Shown piece after piece: positions 51,446 to 61,043 of a stretch of DNA of 64,000 bases. The stretch covers positions 78,753 to 142,752 of the forward strand of contig NZ_JSFK01000031.1 in the NCBI RefSeq assembly GCF_000783395.1. The letters run 5' to 3'. The position numbers and the translations under genes were made by a program. The notes beneath the pieces are model-generated. The model did not search any database. It was given only the letters and a program-made list of their open reading frames with translations, and was not told where the DNA came from. Numbering within the stretch: position 1 is the stretch's first letter; each line of letters starts with the position of its first letter. Source of the DNA: Pseudomonas chlororaphis. GTDB taxonomy: Bacteria; Pseudomonadota; Gammaproteobacteria; Pseudomonadales; Pseudomonadaceae.

Positions 51446-52303
51446 TTACAGCATCGGTTTGCCACCGGTCACGCCATAGCGCTGGCCGGTGATGTAACTG
51501 GCTTCGTCGGAGGCCAGCAGCACATAAATCGGTGCCACTTCCACCGGTTGCCCGGGGCGGCCGAGCGGGGTGTTGCCGCCAAAGTTCTGCACTTCGTCAT
51601 CGGGCATGGTCGAGACAATCAGCGGCGTCCAGATCGGCCCCGGTGCAACGCAGTTCACGCGGATTTCCTTGGGCCCGAGCATCTGCGCCAGGCCGCCGGT
51701 GAAGTTGGCGATCGCGCCTTTGGTGGTGGCGTAGGCGAGCAGGGTGGGTTTGGGCATGTCCGAGTTGACCGAACTGGTGTTGATAATCGACGAGCCGGCG
51801 CGCATGTGTTTTATCGCCGCCTGACAGAGACGGAAGATCGCGGTGATGTTGACGTCGAAGGTCATCACCCATTCCTCGTCGGGGATTTCCTCGAAGGTTT
51901 CGTGGGTCATCTGGAACGCGGTGTTGTTGACCAGCACATCGATGCGGCCAAAGCGCTCGACGGTCTTGTCGACCAAGGCCTGGCAATGGGCTTTTTGCGC
52001 GATGTCGCCCGGCAGCAGCAGGCATTGACGTCCGGCCTGTTCGACCCAGCGTGCGGTTTCCTTGGCGTCCTCGTGCTCATTCAGATAGGCGACCGCAACG
52101 TCGGCGCCTTCCCGGGCGAAGGCAATCGCCACAGCTCTGCCGATACCGCTGTCGGCGCCGGTGATCAGGGCAATCTTGCCGGCCAGTCGCCCGGAACCGA
52201 CATAGCTTTGCTCGCCGCAATCGGGATAGGGTTCCATTTTGCGCTGCGAACCGGGAACGGTCTGGGCTTGTGCGGGGAAGGGTGGTTTTGGATAGTCGGT
52301 CAT
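51446..52303 (-). CDS. Short-chain dehydrogenase/reductase (YghA-like)
   Basis: The protein has 285 aa from the ATG at 52303-52301, with GGAG about 7 bases upstream. The Rossmann NAD(P) site is ALITGADSGIGRAVAIAFA (~50-70), with the NNTA motif, catalytic Ser in NTSSVNSD and YATTK. The ~45-residue N-terminal extension with PFPAQAQTVPGSQRKMEPYPDCGE is typical of the YghA/YdaD-type subfamily induced by general stress. The substrate is unknown. Confidence 0.87.
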   Translation of the reverse strand: MTDYPKPPFPAQAQTVPGSQRKMEPYPDCGEQSYVGSGRLAGKIALITGADSGIGRAVAIAFAREGADVAVAYLNEHEDAKETARWVEQAGRQCLLLPGDIAQKAHCQALVDKTVERFGRIDVLVNNTAFQMTHETFEEIPDEEWVMTFDVNITAIFRLCQAAIKHMRAGSSIINTSSVNSDMPKPTLLAYATTKGAIANFTGGLAQMLGPKEIRVNCVAPGPIWTPLIVSTMPDDEVQNFGGNTPLGRPGQPVEVAPIYVLLASDEASYITGQRYGVTGGKPML

Positions 52304-52403
52304 CGCGGGTCTCCGAGGTCTCATGGCTGGTATGGGCGGTTGACCCGGTGTGTTTGCCGTGAGTTCGATCGGATTTACGCCGGTCTTCAGACTCGATACA
52401 GAA

Positions 52404-52497
52404 CCTGTGGGAGCTGGCTTGCCAGCGATAGCTATGTATCAGTCGACATTAATGTTGAATGTCAGACCGCTATCGCTGGCAAGCCAGCTCCCACAGG
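52404..52497. repeat. REP pair, GTGGGAGCTGGC family
   Basis: Inverted 29-bp copies at 52404-52432 and 52469-52497 flank a short spacer. The family differs from the GAGCGAGC type by its GCTGGCTTGCCAGCGATAGC core. It sits between the two minus-strand genes. Confidence 0.9.
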
Positions 52498-52511
52498 GTT
52501 TAGTGGTGTTT

Positions 52512-53666
52512 TCAGGTGTTGCGTTGTGTCAGGGCGCGCTCCATGCGGGCGATGCCTTCTTCAAGCAGCGAACGCGGGCAGCCGAAGTTCAGACGCACAA
52601 ACTGCTGATGTTGATCGCCGAAGTCCAGACCCGGGCTGAGCCCCACTTTGGCCTGCTCAAGGAAGAACTGCTGCGGGTTGTCCAGGTCCAGCGCCGAGCA
52701 ATCCAGCCACGCCAGATACGTGCCCTGCGGCACATTGATGGTCACGCCCGGCAAGCGGCTGCGCACGGCTTCAACCAACCAGTCGCGGTTGGCCTGCAGA
52801 TAGGTTTTCAACTCGGCCAGCCATGGCGCACCTTCGCTGTAGGCGACGCGGGTGGCTTCCATGCCCAGCGGGTTGACGCTGTCGACCATGCCGCAACGGG
52901 CGTGGTTGACGCGTTCGCGCAGGGCGGTGTTCTGGATGATCATGAACGAGGTCTTCAGGCCGGCAATGTTGTACGCCTTGCTCGCCGACATCAGGGTGAT
53001 GGTGCGCTCGGCGATCTCCGTGCTCAGCGACGCGGTCGGAATGTGCACGCGACCGTCGAAGCACAGTTCGGCGTGGATTTCGTCGGAGATGATCCAGGCG
53101 TCCTGCGCCGCGCAGATATCCGCCACCGCTTGCAGTTCCTCACGGCCAAACACCTTGCCGATCGGGTTGTGCGGGTTGCTCAGCAAAAGCGCGCCGCCAC
53201 CGTTCAGCGATTCACGCAACACGTCCAGCGGCGTGGCATAGGTGCCGTCAGCCTGCGCGATGAATTCCAGTTCAACCTTGTTCAAGCCCCAATGCCCCGG
53301 CGCGTGACGCAGCGGCGGGTAGTTCGGCACTTGCACCACAACGTTCTGTTGCGGCTGCACCAGTGCTTTCAAAGCCATATTAAAACCAGACTCAACGCCC
53401 GGCAGGAAGATCAGCTCTTGCGGTTTGACCTTCCAGGCGAACTTGGCCCAGAGGTCGGCGACGATGGCTTCACGCAAGTTGTCCTGCGCCACGCTGTAGC
53501 CCACCAGCGGATGCAGCAAACGTTGCTGTAATGCCTCGATCACCACTGGTGGCGCGGCGAAATCCATATCAGCGACCCACATCGGCAACACGTCGGCCGA
53601 ATAGCGGCTCCACTTGGTGCTGCCGGTGTTGTGGCGGTCGAATACCTGATCAAAATCGAAAGTCAT
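52512..53666 (-). CDS. PatB/MalY-type PLP enzyme (putative C-S lyase)
   Basis: The protein has 384 aa, fold type I. It begins FDFDQVFDRHNTGSTKWSRY with the PMWVADMDFAAP block that marks the MalY/PatB branch. The PLP lysine is in SASKAYNIAGLKTSF, the ring-stacking and Asp residues in SNPHNPIGKVF and ISDEIHAEL, and the carboxylate Arg near the C-terminus (FVRLNFGC). The family cleaves cystathionine and related C-S bonds. REP pairs lie on both sides, suggesting a single-gene unit. Confidence 0.88.
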   Translation of the reverse strand: MTFDFDQVFDRHNTGSTKWSRYSADVLPMWVADMDFAAPPVVIEALQQRLLHPLVGYSVAQDNLREAIVADLWAKFAWKVKPQELIFLPGVESGFNMALKALVQPQQNVVVQVPNYPPLRHAPGHWGLNKVELEFIAQADGTYATPLDVLRESLNGGGALLLSNPHNPIGKVFGREELQAVADICAAQDAWIISDEIHAELCFDGRVHIPTASLSTEIAERTITLMSASKAYNIAGLKTSFMIIQNTALRERVNHARCGMVDSVNPLGMEATRVAYSEGAPWLAELKTYLQANRDWLVEAVRSRLPGVTINVPQGTYLAWLDCSALDLDNPQQFFLEQAKVGLSPGLDFGDQHQQFVRLNFGCPRSLLEEGIARMERALTQRNT

Positions 53667-53739
53667 GCGCGGTCTCGTGAAGGCGGGGTTGGTCCTGCGG
53701 GCATGATAAACCCATGTCCCTTTGGAAACACACTCAAAC

Positions 53740-53833
53740 CCTGTGGGAGCTGGCTTGCCAGCGATAGCGGTGGGTCAGTCACCATCATTGTTGGAGGAGC
53801 CGACGTCATCGCTGGCAAGCCAGCTCCCACAGG
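53740..53833. repeat. REP pair, GTGGGAGCTGGC family
   Basis: Inverted copies at 53740-53768 and 53808-53833 are of the same family as 52404-52497. The two pairs bracket the C-S lyase gene. Confidence 0.9.
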
Positions 53834-54000
53834 GTTTGCGGTTGTTAGTGGGAGTGCCGACAAACGGCCGACGGTCGGTTTTCACACAGATCGTGTGGTC
53901 ATTGTCTACAGTGAAAAGGTCGGCAGACGTTTGCCGCAACCGTGATTGTCCAGATAAAACCCGGCACCAGTACCGGGTTCCACCTGATCAGGAGTGCACG
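53834..54000 (+). promoter_or_regulatory. fdnG: fdnG upstream region with hairpins
   Basis: The region between the REP pair and fdnG contains CACAC/GTGTG (53883-53897), and AACCCGG (53958-53964) paired with CCGGGTT (53973-53979). The palindrome CCTGATCAGG (53983-53992) overlaps AGGAG (53990-53994), the ribosome-binding site. These structures could control translation of the formate dehydrogenase. No Anr (TTGAT-N4-ATCAA) or sigma-54 site was found by eye. Confidence 0.4.
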
Positions 54001-57000
54001 ATGGATCTCAGCCGTCGTCAGTTCTTCAAGGTCGCTGGTATCGGCCTTGCAGGCTCGAGCCTGGGCGCGTTGGGCATGGCCCCGACGCCAGCCTTCGCCG
54101 AGCAGGTGCGCCACTTCAAGCTTGCCCACACCCATGAAACCCGCAACACCTGCCCGTATTGCTCGGTCGGCTGCGGTTTGATCATGTACAGCCAGGGCGA
54201 TACCGCGAAGAACGTAGCGCAGAGCATCATTCACATCGAGGGCGACGCCGACCACCCGGTCAACCGCGGCACCCTCTGCCCGAAAGGCGCAGGCCTGCTC
54301 GACTTCATTCACAGCCCCGGGCGTTTGCTCTACCCGCAAACCCGTAAGCCGGGCAGCAGCGAATGGACGCGAATCAGTTGGGACGAAGCGCTCGACCGCA
54401 TCGCCGACCTGATGAAAACCGACCGCGACGCCAACTTCATCGAAAAAAATGCCAACGGGCAAACGGTGAATCGCTGGCTGACCACCGGTTTCCTCGCCGC
54501 ATCGGCAGCGTCCAACGAAGCCGGTTACATCACCCAGAAGGTGATCCGCAGTCTCGGCATGCTGGGGTTCGATAACCAGGCGCGTGTCTGACACGGCCCG
54601 ACGGTGGCAAGTCTTGCCCCGACGTACGGCCGTGGTGCCATGACCAATACCTGGACCGATATCGCCAACGCGAATCTGATCCTGGTGATGGGTGGCAACG
54701 CAGCAGAAGCGCATCCGTGCGGCTTCAAATGGGTGACCGAGGCCAAGGCGCATAACGCTGCGCGGCTGATCGTCGTTGATCCGCGTTTTACCCGGACCGC
54801 GTCCGTGGCCGACTATTACGCGCCGATCCGCACCGGCACCGACATCGCCTTCATGGGCGGTTTGATCAATTACCTGCTGACCGAGGACAAGATTCAGCAC
54901 GAGTACGTGCGCAATTACACCGACGTGTCGTTCATCGTCAAAGCAGGCTATGGCTTTGAAGACGGGATTTTCAGCGGCTACGACGTGGCCAAGCGCAGCT
55001 ATACCGACAAATCCGGCTGGGGTTACGAGCTGGGCGAGGACGGTTTCGTCAGAGTCGATCCGACCCTGCAAGACCCGCGCTGCGTCTATCAATTGATGAA
55101 GCAGCATTACAGCCGCTACAACATCGACCTCGCCAGCCAGATTTGCGGCATGCCGGTCGACGCCATGCAGAAAATCTGGGAAGAGATCGCCACCTGCTCG
55201 ATTCCGGGCAAGACCATGACGATTCTCTACGCCCTCGGCTGGACGCAGCACTCGATCGGCGCGCAGATCATCCGCAGCGCGGCGATGGTGCAACTGCTGC
55301 TGGGCAATGTCGGCATGCCCGGTGGCGGAGTTAACGCCTTGCGCGGTCACTCGAACATTCAGGGGCTGACCGACCTTGGCTTGCTCTCCAATGCACTGCC
55401 GGGCTATTTGACGCTGGGCAGCGACACCGAGCAGGATTACGCCCAGTTCATTCACAAACGCACGCAAGTGCCGCTGCGCCCGGGGCAACTGTCGTACTGG
55501 CAGAACTACAGCAAATTCCACGTCAGCCTGATGAAGTCGTGGTACGGCGCCAACGCCACCGTCGAGAACAATTGGTGCTACGACCATTTGCCGAAACTCG
55601 ACATCCCCAACTACGACGTCCTGAAGATGTTCGACCTGATGAGCCAGGGCAAGGTCAACGGCTACTTCTGCCAAGGCTTCAACCCGATCGCCGCGCTGCC
55701 GGACAAAAACCGCGTGATGGGCGCACTGGCCAAGCTGAAATGGCTGGTGGTGATGGACCCGCTGGCCACCGAAACCTCGGAGTTCTGGCACAACGTCGGG
55801 CCGTACAACGATGTGAAAACCGACGAAATCCAGACCGAAGTCATTCGCCTGCCGACCACTTGTTTTGCCGAAGAGGACGGCTCGCTGGTCAACAGCAGTC
55901 GCTGGCTGCAATGGCACTGGAAAGGTGCCGATGGCCCGGGCGAGGCGCAGACCGACATTCGCATCATGAGCGAATTGTTCCTGCGTCTGCGCAAGCGTTA
56001 TCAGGCCGAGGGTGGCAAATTCCCCGATCCGCTGCTGAAACTGACGTGGCCGTACAAGATCGCCGACGAGCCTTCGCCGGAAGAGTTGGCCAAGGAAATC
56101 AACGGCAGCGCCGTGGCTGATTTCACCGATGCCACGGGTGTTACGGTCAAGGCCGGCTCGCAACTGGCCGGATTCGGCTTGCTCAAGGATGACGGCAGCA
56201 CCGCGTCCGGATGCTGGATTTTCGCCGGCAGCTGGACCGAGGCCGGCAACCAGATGGCCCGCCGCGACAACAGCGACCCGTTCGGCATGCATCAGCATCT
56301 CGGCTGGGCGTGGGCGTGGCCGGCCAACCGGCGGATTCTCTATAACCGCGCTTCGGCAGACGTGTCCGGTAAACCGTGGGACCCGAAAAAACGCCTGGTG
56401 TGGTGGAACGGCAAGGCCTGGGGCGGCACCGACGTGCCGGACTACAAAGCCGACGTACCGCCGGAAGCCGGGATGAACCCGTTCATCATGAACCCCGAAG
56501 GCGTCGCACGATTCTTCGCCGTCGACAAGATGAACGAGGGGCCATTCCCCGAGCACTACGAGCCGTTCGAAACGCCGATCGGCATCAACCCGCTGCACCC
56601 GCAAAACAAGAAAGCCACCAGCAACCCGGCGGCGCGGATCTTCGATTCGGTCTGGGAAACCCTCGGCGAGGCCAAGGACTTCCCGTACGCCGGCACCAGT
56701 TACCGGTTGACCGAGCATTTCCACTTCTGGAGCAAGCACTGCAAGTTGAACGCGATTGCTCAGCCTGAGCAGTTTGTCGAAATCGGCGAAGTGCTGGCGA
56801 AAGAGAAGGGCATTGCTGCCGGTGATCGCGTACGCGTCAGTTGCAAACGCGGCTTTATCGAAGCGGTGGCGGTGGTGACGAAAAGGATCCGGCCGTTGCA
56901 GGTCAACGGCCAGGTCGTGCATCAGATCGGCATCCCGCTGCACTGGGGATTCACCGGCCTGACGCGTCACGGTTATTTGACCAACACCCTGGTGCCGTTC

Positions 57001-57066
57001 CTCGGCGATGGCAATACACAGACCCCGGAATCCAAGTCATTCCTGGTCAACGTGGAGAAACTATAA
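54001..57066 (+). CDS. fdnG: Formate dehydrogenase alpha subunit, selenoprotein (FdnG/FdoG)
   Basis: The protein has 1021 aa read through a TGA at 54589-54591 as selenocysteine 197 (QARV-U-HGPTVAS). E. coli FdnG has Sec196. A Tat signal (SRRQFFKVAGIGLAG) directs export of the folded protein. The [4Fe-4S] ligands are CPYCSVGCG and LCPKG. The bis-molybdopterin-guanine-dinucleotide molybdenum centre oxidises formate to CO2 in the periplasm. The TGA is followed by a SECIS hairpin, so this is not a broken gene. fdnH starts directly after the stop. Confidence 0.96.
54589..54620 (+). promoter_or_regulatory. Selenocysteine UGA and SECIS hairpin in fdnG
   Basis: After the TGA at 54589-54591, GG (54603-54604) pairs with CC (54619-54620). 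T54605 bulges, GGC (54606-54608) pairs with GCC (54616-54618), and the loop is AAGTCTT with G54611 and T54612. The bulged U and the GU in the loop are the SelB-binding features of the E. coli fdhF and fdnG elements. Confidence 0.9.
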
Positions 57067-58002
57067 ATGGCCAGCCAAGACATTATTGCCCGCTCGGCCA
57101 CCACGACTGTGCCGCCGTCGGTGAGGAATCAGGAGGCGGTCGCCAAGCTGATCGACACCACCAAATGCATCGGCTGCAAGGCCTGCCAAGTCGCCTGCTC
57201 GGAATGGAACGAACTGCGAGACGAGGTCGGCCACAACCACGGCACCTACGACAACCCGCAAGACCTGAGCGCGGAAACCTGGACGTTGATGCGCTTCACC
57301 GAGCACGAAACCGACGCCGGCAACCTCGAATGGCTGATCCGCAAGGACGGCTGCATGCACTGCGCCGAGCCCGGTTGCCTGGCGGCGTGCCCGAGCCCCG
57401 GCGCGATCATCAAGCACGCCAACGGCATCGTCGATTTCGATCAGGATCACTGCATCGGTTGCGGTTATTGCATCACCGGTTGCCCGTTCAACATTCCGCG
57501 CATTTCGCAAAAGGATCACAAGGCCTACAAGTGCACTTTGTGTTCAGATCGGGTCGCGGTAGGGCTGGAACCGGCCTGTGTGAAAACCTGCCCGACCGGC
57601 GCCATCGTCTTCGGCACCAAGGAAGACATGAAAGAACACGCCGCCGAACGCATCGTCGACCTGAAAAGCCGTGGCTTTGAAAATGCCGGTCTGTATGACC
57701 CGGCCGGTGTTGGCGGGACGCATGTGATGTACGTGTTGCACCACGCCGATACGCCAACCATTTACGCCAACCTGCCACAGGATCCGGCAATCAGTCCGTT
57801 GGTGGGCCTGTGGAAAGGCATCAGCAAACCTCTGGGCCTGTTGGCCATGGGCGCGGCGGTGTTGGCCGGGTTCTTCCACTATGTGCGCATCGGCCCGAAC
57901 CGGGTCGAAGAAGATGAACATCCAACACCCCCCGACACCTCGGTGCACGTTGTCGATCCGGCGGTGCACACCTTCGATCCACGCGGGGAGGAGCGGCCAT
58001 GA
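57067..58002 (+). CDS. fdnH: Formate dehydrogenase beta subunit (Fe-S)
   Basis: The protein has 311 aa with four cysteine clusters for [4Fe-4S] centres: CIGCKACQVAC, CMHCAEPGCLAAC, CIGCGYCITGC and CTLCSDR...CVKTC. They carry electrons from FdnG to the membrane subunit. One membrane segment (PLGLLAMGAAVLAGFFHYV) near the C-terminus anchors it. It has no signal of its own and is exported with FdnG by Tat. The start lies directly after the fdnG stop, with GGAG 9 bases upstream, and its stop overlaps fdnI by ATGA. Confidence 0.95.
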   Translation: MASQDIIARSATTTVPPSVRNQEAVAKLIDTTKCIGCKACQVACSEWNELRDEVGHNHGTYDNPQDLSAETWTLMRFTEHETDAGNLEWLIRKDGCMHCAEPGCLAACPSPGAIIKHANGIVDFDQDHCIGCGYCITGCPFNIPRISQKDHKAYKCTLCSDRVAVGLEPACVKTCPTGAIVFGTKEDMKEHAAERIVDLKSRGFENAGLYDPAGVGGTHVMYVLHHADTPTIYANLPQDPAISPLVGLWKGISKPLGLLAMGAAVLAGFFHYVRIGPNRVEEDEHPTPPDTSVHVVDPAVHTFDPRGEERP

Positions 58003-58664
58003 GCAACAAGACGATCCTGCGTTACACCGCCAACCAGCGCACCAATCACTGGCTGGTGGCGATCCTGTTTTTCATGGCCGGGTTGTCCGGGCTGGCGTTG
58101 TTTCATCCGTCGCTGTTCTGGCTGAGCAACCTGTTCGGCGGCGGGCCGTGGACGCGGATTTTGCATCCATACATGGGCATCGCCATGTTCGTGTTTTTCC
58201 TCGGTCTGGTGCTGAGTTTCTGGCGCGCCAACTTCTTCATCAGCAACGACGGCAAGTGGCTGCGCCGCATTGACCGGGTGCTGGTCAACGATGAAGAAAG
58301 CGTGCCGCCAGTCGGCAAATACAACGCCGGGCAAAAGCTGCTGTTCTGGACTTTACTGCTGTGCATGCTCGGTTTGCTGTTCACCGGGCTGGTGATCTGG
58401 CGCGCCTGGTTCAGTGCGTATTTCGGCATCACCGTGATTCGCTGGGCGATGCTCCTGCATGCGCTGGCCGGGTTCATTCTGGTGCTGAGCATCATCATTC
58501 ACATCTACGCCGGGCTGTGGATCAAGGGTTCGGTGGACGCGATGATGCACGGCTGGGTCAGCCGCGCCTGGGCGAAGAAACACCATGAACTCTGGTATCG
58601 CGACATCACCCGCGATGAGCGTCAACCGGACGCGCCGGAGCGACCGATCACCAAAAAGGGCTGA
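57999..58664 (+). CDS. fdnI: Formate dehydrogenase cytochrome b556 subunit
   Basis: The protein has 221 aa with four membrane segments (WLVAILFFMAGLSGLALF, MGIAMFVFFLGLVLSFW, LLFWTLLLCMLGLLFTGLVIW, LHALAGFILVLSIIIHIYAGLW). Histidines in the first and last segments ligate two hemes b. It passes electrons to quinone in the inner membrane. The start overlaps fdnH by 4 bases and fdhE follows 3 bases after the stop. Confidence 0.95.
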   Translation: MSNKTILRYTANQRTNHWLVAILFFMAGLSGLALFHPSLFWLSNLFGGGPWTRILHPYMGIAMFVFFLGLVLSFWRANFFISNDGKWLRRIDRVLVNDEESVPPVGKYNAGQKLLFWTLLLCMLGLLFTGLVIWRAWFSAYFGITVIRWAMLLHALAGFILVLSIIIHIYAGLWIKGSVDAMMHGWVSRAWAKKHHELWYRDITRDERQPDAPERPITKKG

Positions 58665-58667
58665 CCT

Positions 58668-59594
58668 TTGCCAACCATTCTTGAACCTGGGGAAATCGAA
58701 GCGGCGGCGAGTTCGCCGCCGTTTCTGCACATGCCGCCTTCGAACCTGTTTGCGCTGCGGGCTGATCGACTGGAACAACTGGCCGAGGGGCATGCGCTGG
58801 CTGAGTACCTGCGGCTGATTGCCGGGTTGTGCCGGGTGCAGCAGCAGGTGTTTGATGACCCGCCGCTGACGGCGCCGTTTGATCAGCAGCGGATTGAAGC
58901 CTGTCAGCAACATGGTTTGCCGCCGTTCGCGGCGGACACGTTGGTGCGTGAGGAGGGCTGGCAGGCTTACCTTGAAGCTTTGCTGCAACGTTATGAACCT
59001 GCTGAGCAACCTGCCGTCATTGAGGCGGTGACGACTTTGCGGGTCGCCAGTTCCGGTCAGTTGCGTGCATGGGCCGTGGCGTTGGTCAGTGGTCAATATT
59101 CGCTGGTGCCGGCGGCGTTGGTGCCGTTCCTCGGTGCGGCGCTGCAAACGGCGTGGAGCCATTGGTTGCTCAGCACGCCGGATCTGAAACTCAAACCCGG
59201 CGACAGCCTCAGCCAATGCCCAGCGTGTGGTTCACCGGCGATGGCCGGGGTGATCCGTCATCGCGGCAAGCACAACGGCTTGCGTTATCTGGTGTGTTCG
59301 CTGTGTGCCTGCGAATGGCATGTGGTGCGGGTCAAATGCGTGTATTGCGAGTCGAGCAAGGGCCTGGACTATTTCAGTCTTGAGGATGATCGCCATGCCG
59401 CCAATCAGGCGCCGATAAGGGCGGAGGTCTGTCCGGGCTGTAACAGTTATCTGAAACTGGTGTATCTGGAAAACGATGCCGATGCGGAGGCGTTGTCAGC
59501 TGATTTGAGCAGTCTGCTGCTGGACATGCGTCTGGCCCAGGACGGTTATCAGCGTCTGGCACCGAATCTGTTGCTGGCTCCGGGAGACGAATGA
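58668..59594 (+). CDS. fdhE: Formate dehydrogenase accessory protein FdhE
   Basis: The protein has 308 aa from a TTG at 58668, with AGGG 9 bases upstream. Four CxxC motifs (CPACGS, CSLCAC, CVYCES, CPGCNS) form two rubredoxin-like iron sites. FdhE is needed to mature Tat-exported formate dehydrogenases before export. Its place between the structural genes and selA fits this role. Confidence 0.93.
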   Translation: MPTILEPGEIEAAASSPPFLHMPPSNLFALRADRLEQLAEGHALAEYLRLIAGLCRVQQQVFDDPPLTAPFDQQRIEACQQHGLPPFAADTLVREEGWQAYLEALLQRYEPAEQPAVIEAVTTLRVASSGQLRAWAVALVSGQYSLVPAALVPFLGAALQTAWSHWLLSTPDLKLKPGDSLSQCPACGSPAMAGVIRHRGKHNGLRYLVCSLCACEWHVVRVKCVYCESSKGLDYFSLEDDRHAANQAPIRAEVCPGCNSYLKLVYLENDADAEALSADLSSLLLDMRLAQDGYQRLAPNLLLAPGDE

Positions 59595-59642
59595 TCTGAG
59601 CGTCTACACTCTGGCGCAGTGATCTGTCTCCAGGAGTGGCTG

Positions 59643-61043
59643 ATGTCCCTGCGGTTACCTTCCATTGATGGTTTGTTGCGGCACCCGGCGTGTGCGCCGT
59701 TACTTGAGCGTCACGGCCGTGAGTCGTTGCTGGCGAGTTTGCGGCACTTGCTCGATGAATTGCGGCCCAGCGTGTTGAACGGGCAATTGTCAGCCGTTGA
59801 AATCAGTCCCGAAGTACTCGCCGGCCGCGTCGGTGAACGCCTGATCCAGCAACAGCACAGCAACGTGCGCCGAGTGTTCAACCTCACCGGCACCGTCCTG
59901 CACACCAATCTGGGTCGCGCCTTGTTGCCCGACGAAGCCATCGAAGCGGTGCAAATGGCCGCGCGTTATCCGCTCAATCTGGAATTCGATCTGGCCAGCG
60001 GCAAACGCGGCGATCGCGATGATCTGATCGAAGGCCTGATCCGCGAACTGACCGGCGCCGAAGCCGTCACCGTGGTCAACAACAATGCCGCCGCCGTGCT
60101 GCTGACGCTCAACAGTCTGGGTGCGCGCAAGGAAGGCATCATCTCCCGTGGCGAGTTGATCGAAATCGGCGGCGCGTTTCGCATCCCCGACATCATGGCC
60201 CGCGCCGGCGTGCGCCTGCACGAAGTCGGCACGACCAATCGCACCCACGCCCGCGATTACGAAGCGGCGATCAACCCTCGCAGTGGTTTGATCATGCGCG
60301 TGCATGCGAGCAACTACAGCATCGAAGGTTTTACCGCCCGCGTGCCAACGGCTGAACTGGCCGAGTTGGCCCACCTACACGGTTTGCCGCTACTGGAAGA
60401 TCTGGGCAGCGGCAGCCTTTTGGATTTGACCCGTTGGGGATTGCCGGCGGAACCGACGGTGCGGCAAGCGCTGCTGGATGGCGCGGATATCGTCACGTTC
60501 AGTGGTGACAAACTGCTGGGTGGGCCGCAGGCCGGGTTGATCGTCGGGCGTAAAGAACTGATCGCGAAGATCAAGAAGAATCCGTTGAAACGCGCGCTGC
60601 GGGTGGACAAGTTGACCTTGGCGGCACTGGAGGCGGTGCTGGGTTTGTATCGCGATCCGGATCGACTCGCTGAACGTTTGCCGAGTTTGCGCCTGTTGAC
60701 TCGCCCGCAAGCTGACATATTCGCCCAGGCCTTACGTTTGCAGCCCTTGATGGCTGAGTTGTTGGGTGAGCGCTGGCAGGTCGGTGCAGTCGAGGCCTTG
60801 GGCATGATCGGCAGCGGCAGCCAACCGGTGGCGCGTTTGCCGAGTGCGGCGCTGTGTTGCCGCCCGCAAGTGTCGAAGCGCTGGCGCGGGCGTTGCTTGC
60901 TGAATCTGGAGGCCGCGTTGCGCGCGTTGCCGATCCCCGTGCTTGGGCGGATTGACGACGATGCCCTGTGGCTGGATCTGCGTCAGCTCGACGATGAACC
61001 GGCGTGGCTCGGGCAATTGCCGCACCTGCAGGTCGACCCGTGA
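59643..61043 (+). CDS. selA: L-seryl-tRNA(Sec) selenium transferase
   Basis: The protein has 466 aa from the ATG at 59643, after AGGAG. It is a PLP enzyme of fold type I; the PLP lysine is K290 in FSGDKLLGGPQAG, close to K295 of E. coli SelA. It converts Ser-tRNA(Sec) to Sec-tRNA(Sec) with selenophosphate. Its stop overlaps the selB start by GTGA, so SelA and SelB are made together. Confidence 0.96.
   Translation: MSLRLPSIDGLLRHPACAPLLERHGRESLLASLRHLLDELRPSVLNGQLSAVEISPEVLAGRVGERLIQQQHSNVRRVFNLTGTVLHTNLGRALLPDEAIEAVQMAARYPLNLEFDLASGKRGDRDDLIEGLIRELTGAEAVTVVNNNAAAVLLTLNSLGARKEGIISRGELIEIGGAFRIPDIMARAGVRLHEVGTTNRTHARDYEAAINPRSGLIMRVHASNYSIEGFTARVPTAELAELAHLHGLPLLEDLGSGSLLDLTRWGLPAEPTVRQALLDGADIVTFSGDKLLGGPQAGLIVGRKELIAKIKKNPLKRALRVDKLTLAALEAVLGLYRDPDRLAERLPSLRLLTRPQADIFAQALRLQPLMAELLGERWQVGAVEALGMIGSGSQPVARLPSAALCCRPQVSKRWRGRCLLNLEAALRALPIPVLGRIDDDALWLDLRQLDDEPAWLGQLPHLQVDP

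Noticed and set aside
54589..54591. In-frame stop in fdnG suggesting a pseudogene or frameshift
   Set aside because: The TGA falls at the known selenocysteine position, both sides continue the same family alignment, and a SECIS hairpin and selABC are present.
53899..56970. 1023-codon open frame on the minus strand across fdnG
   Set aside because: It lies opposite fdnG, which has a complete set of family motifs; long antisense frames are common in GC-rich coding DNA.
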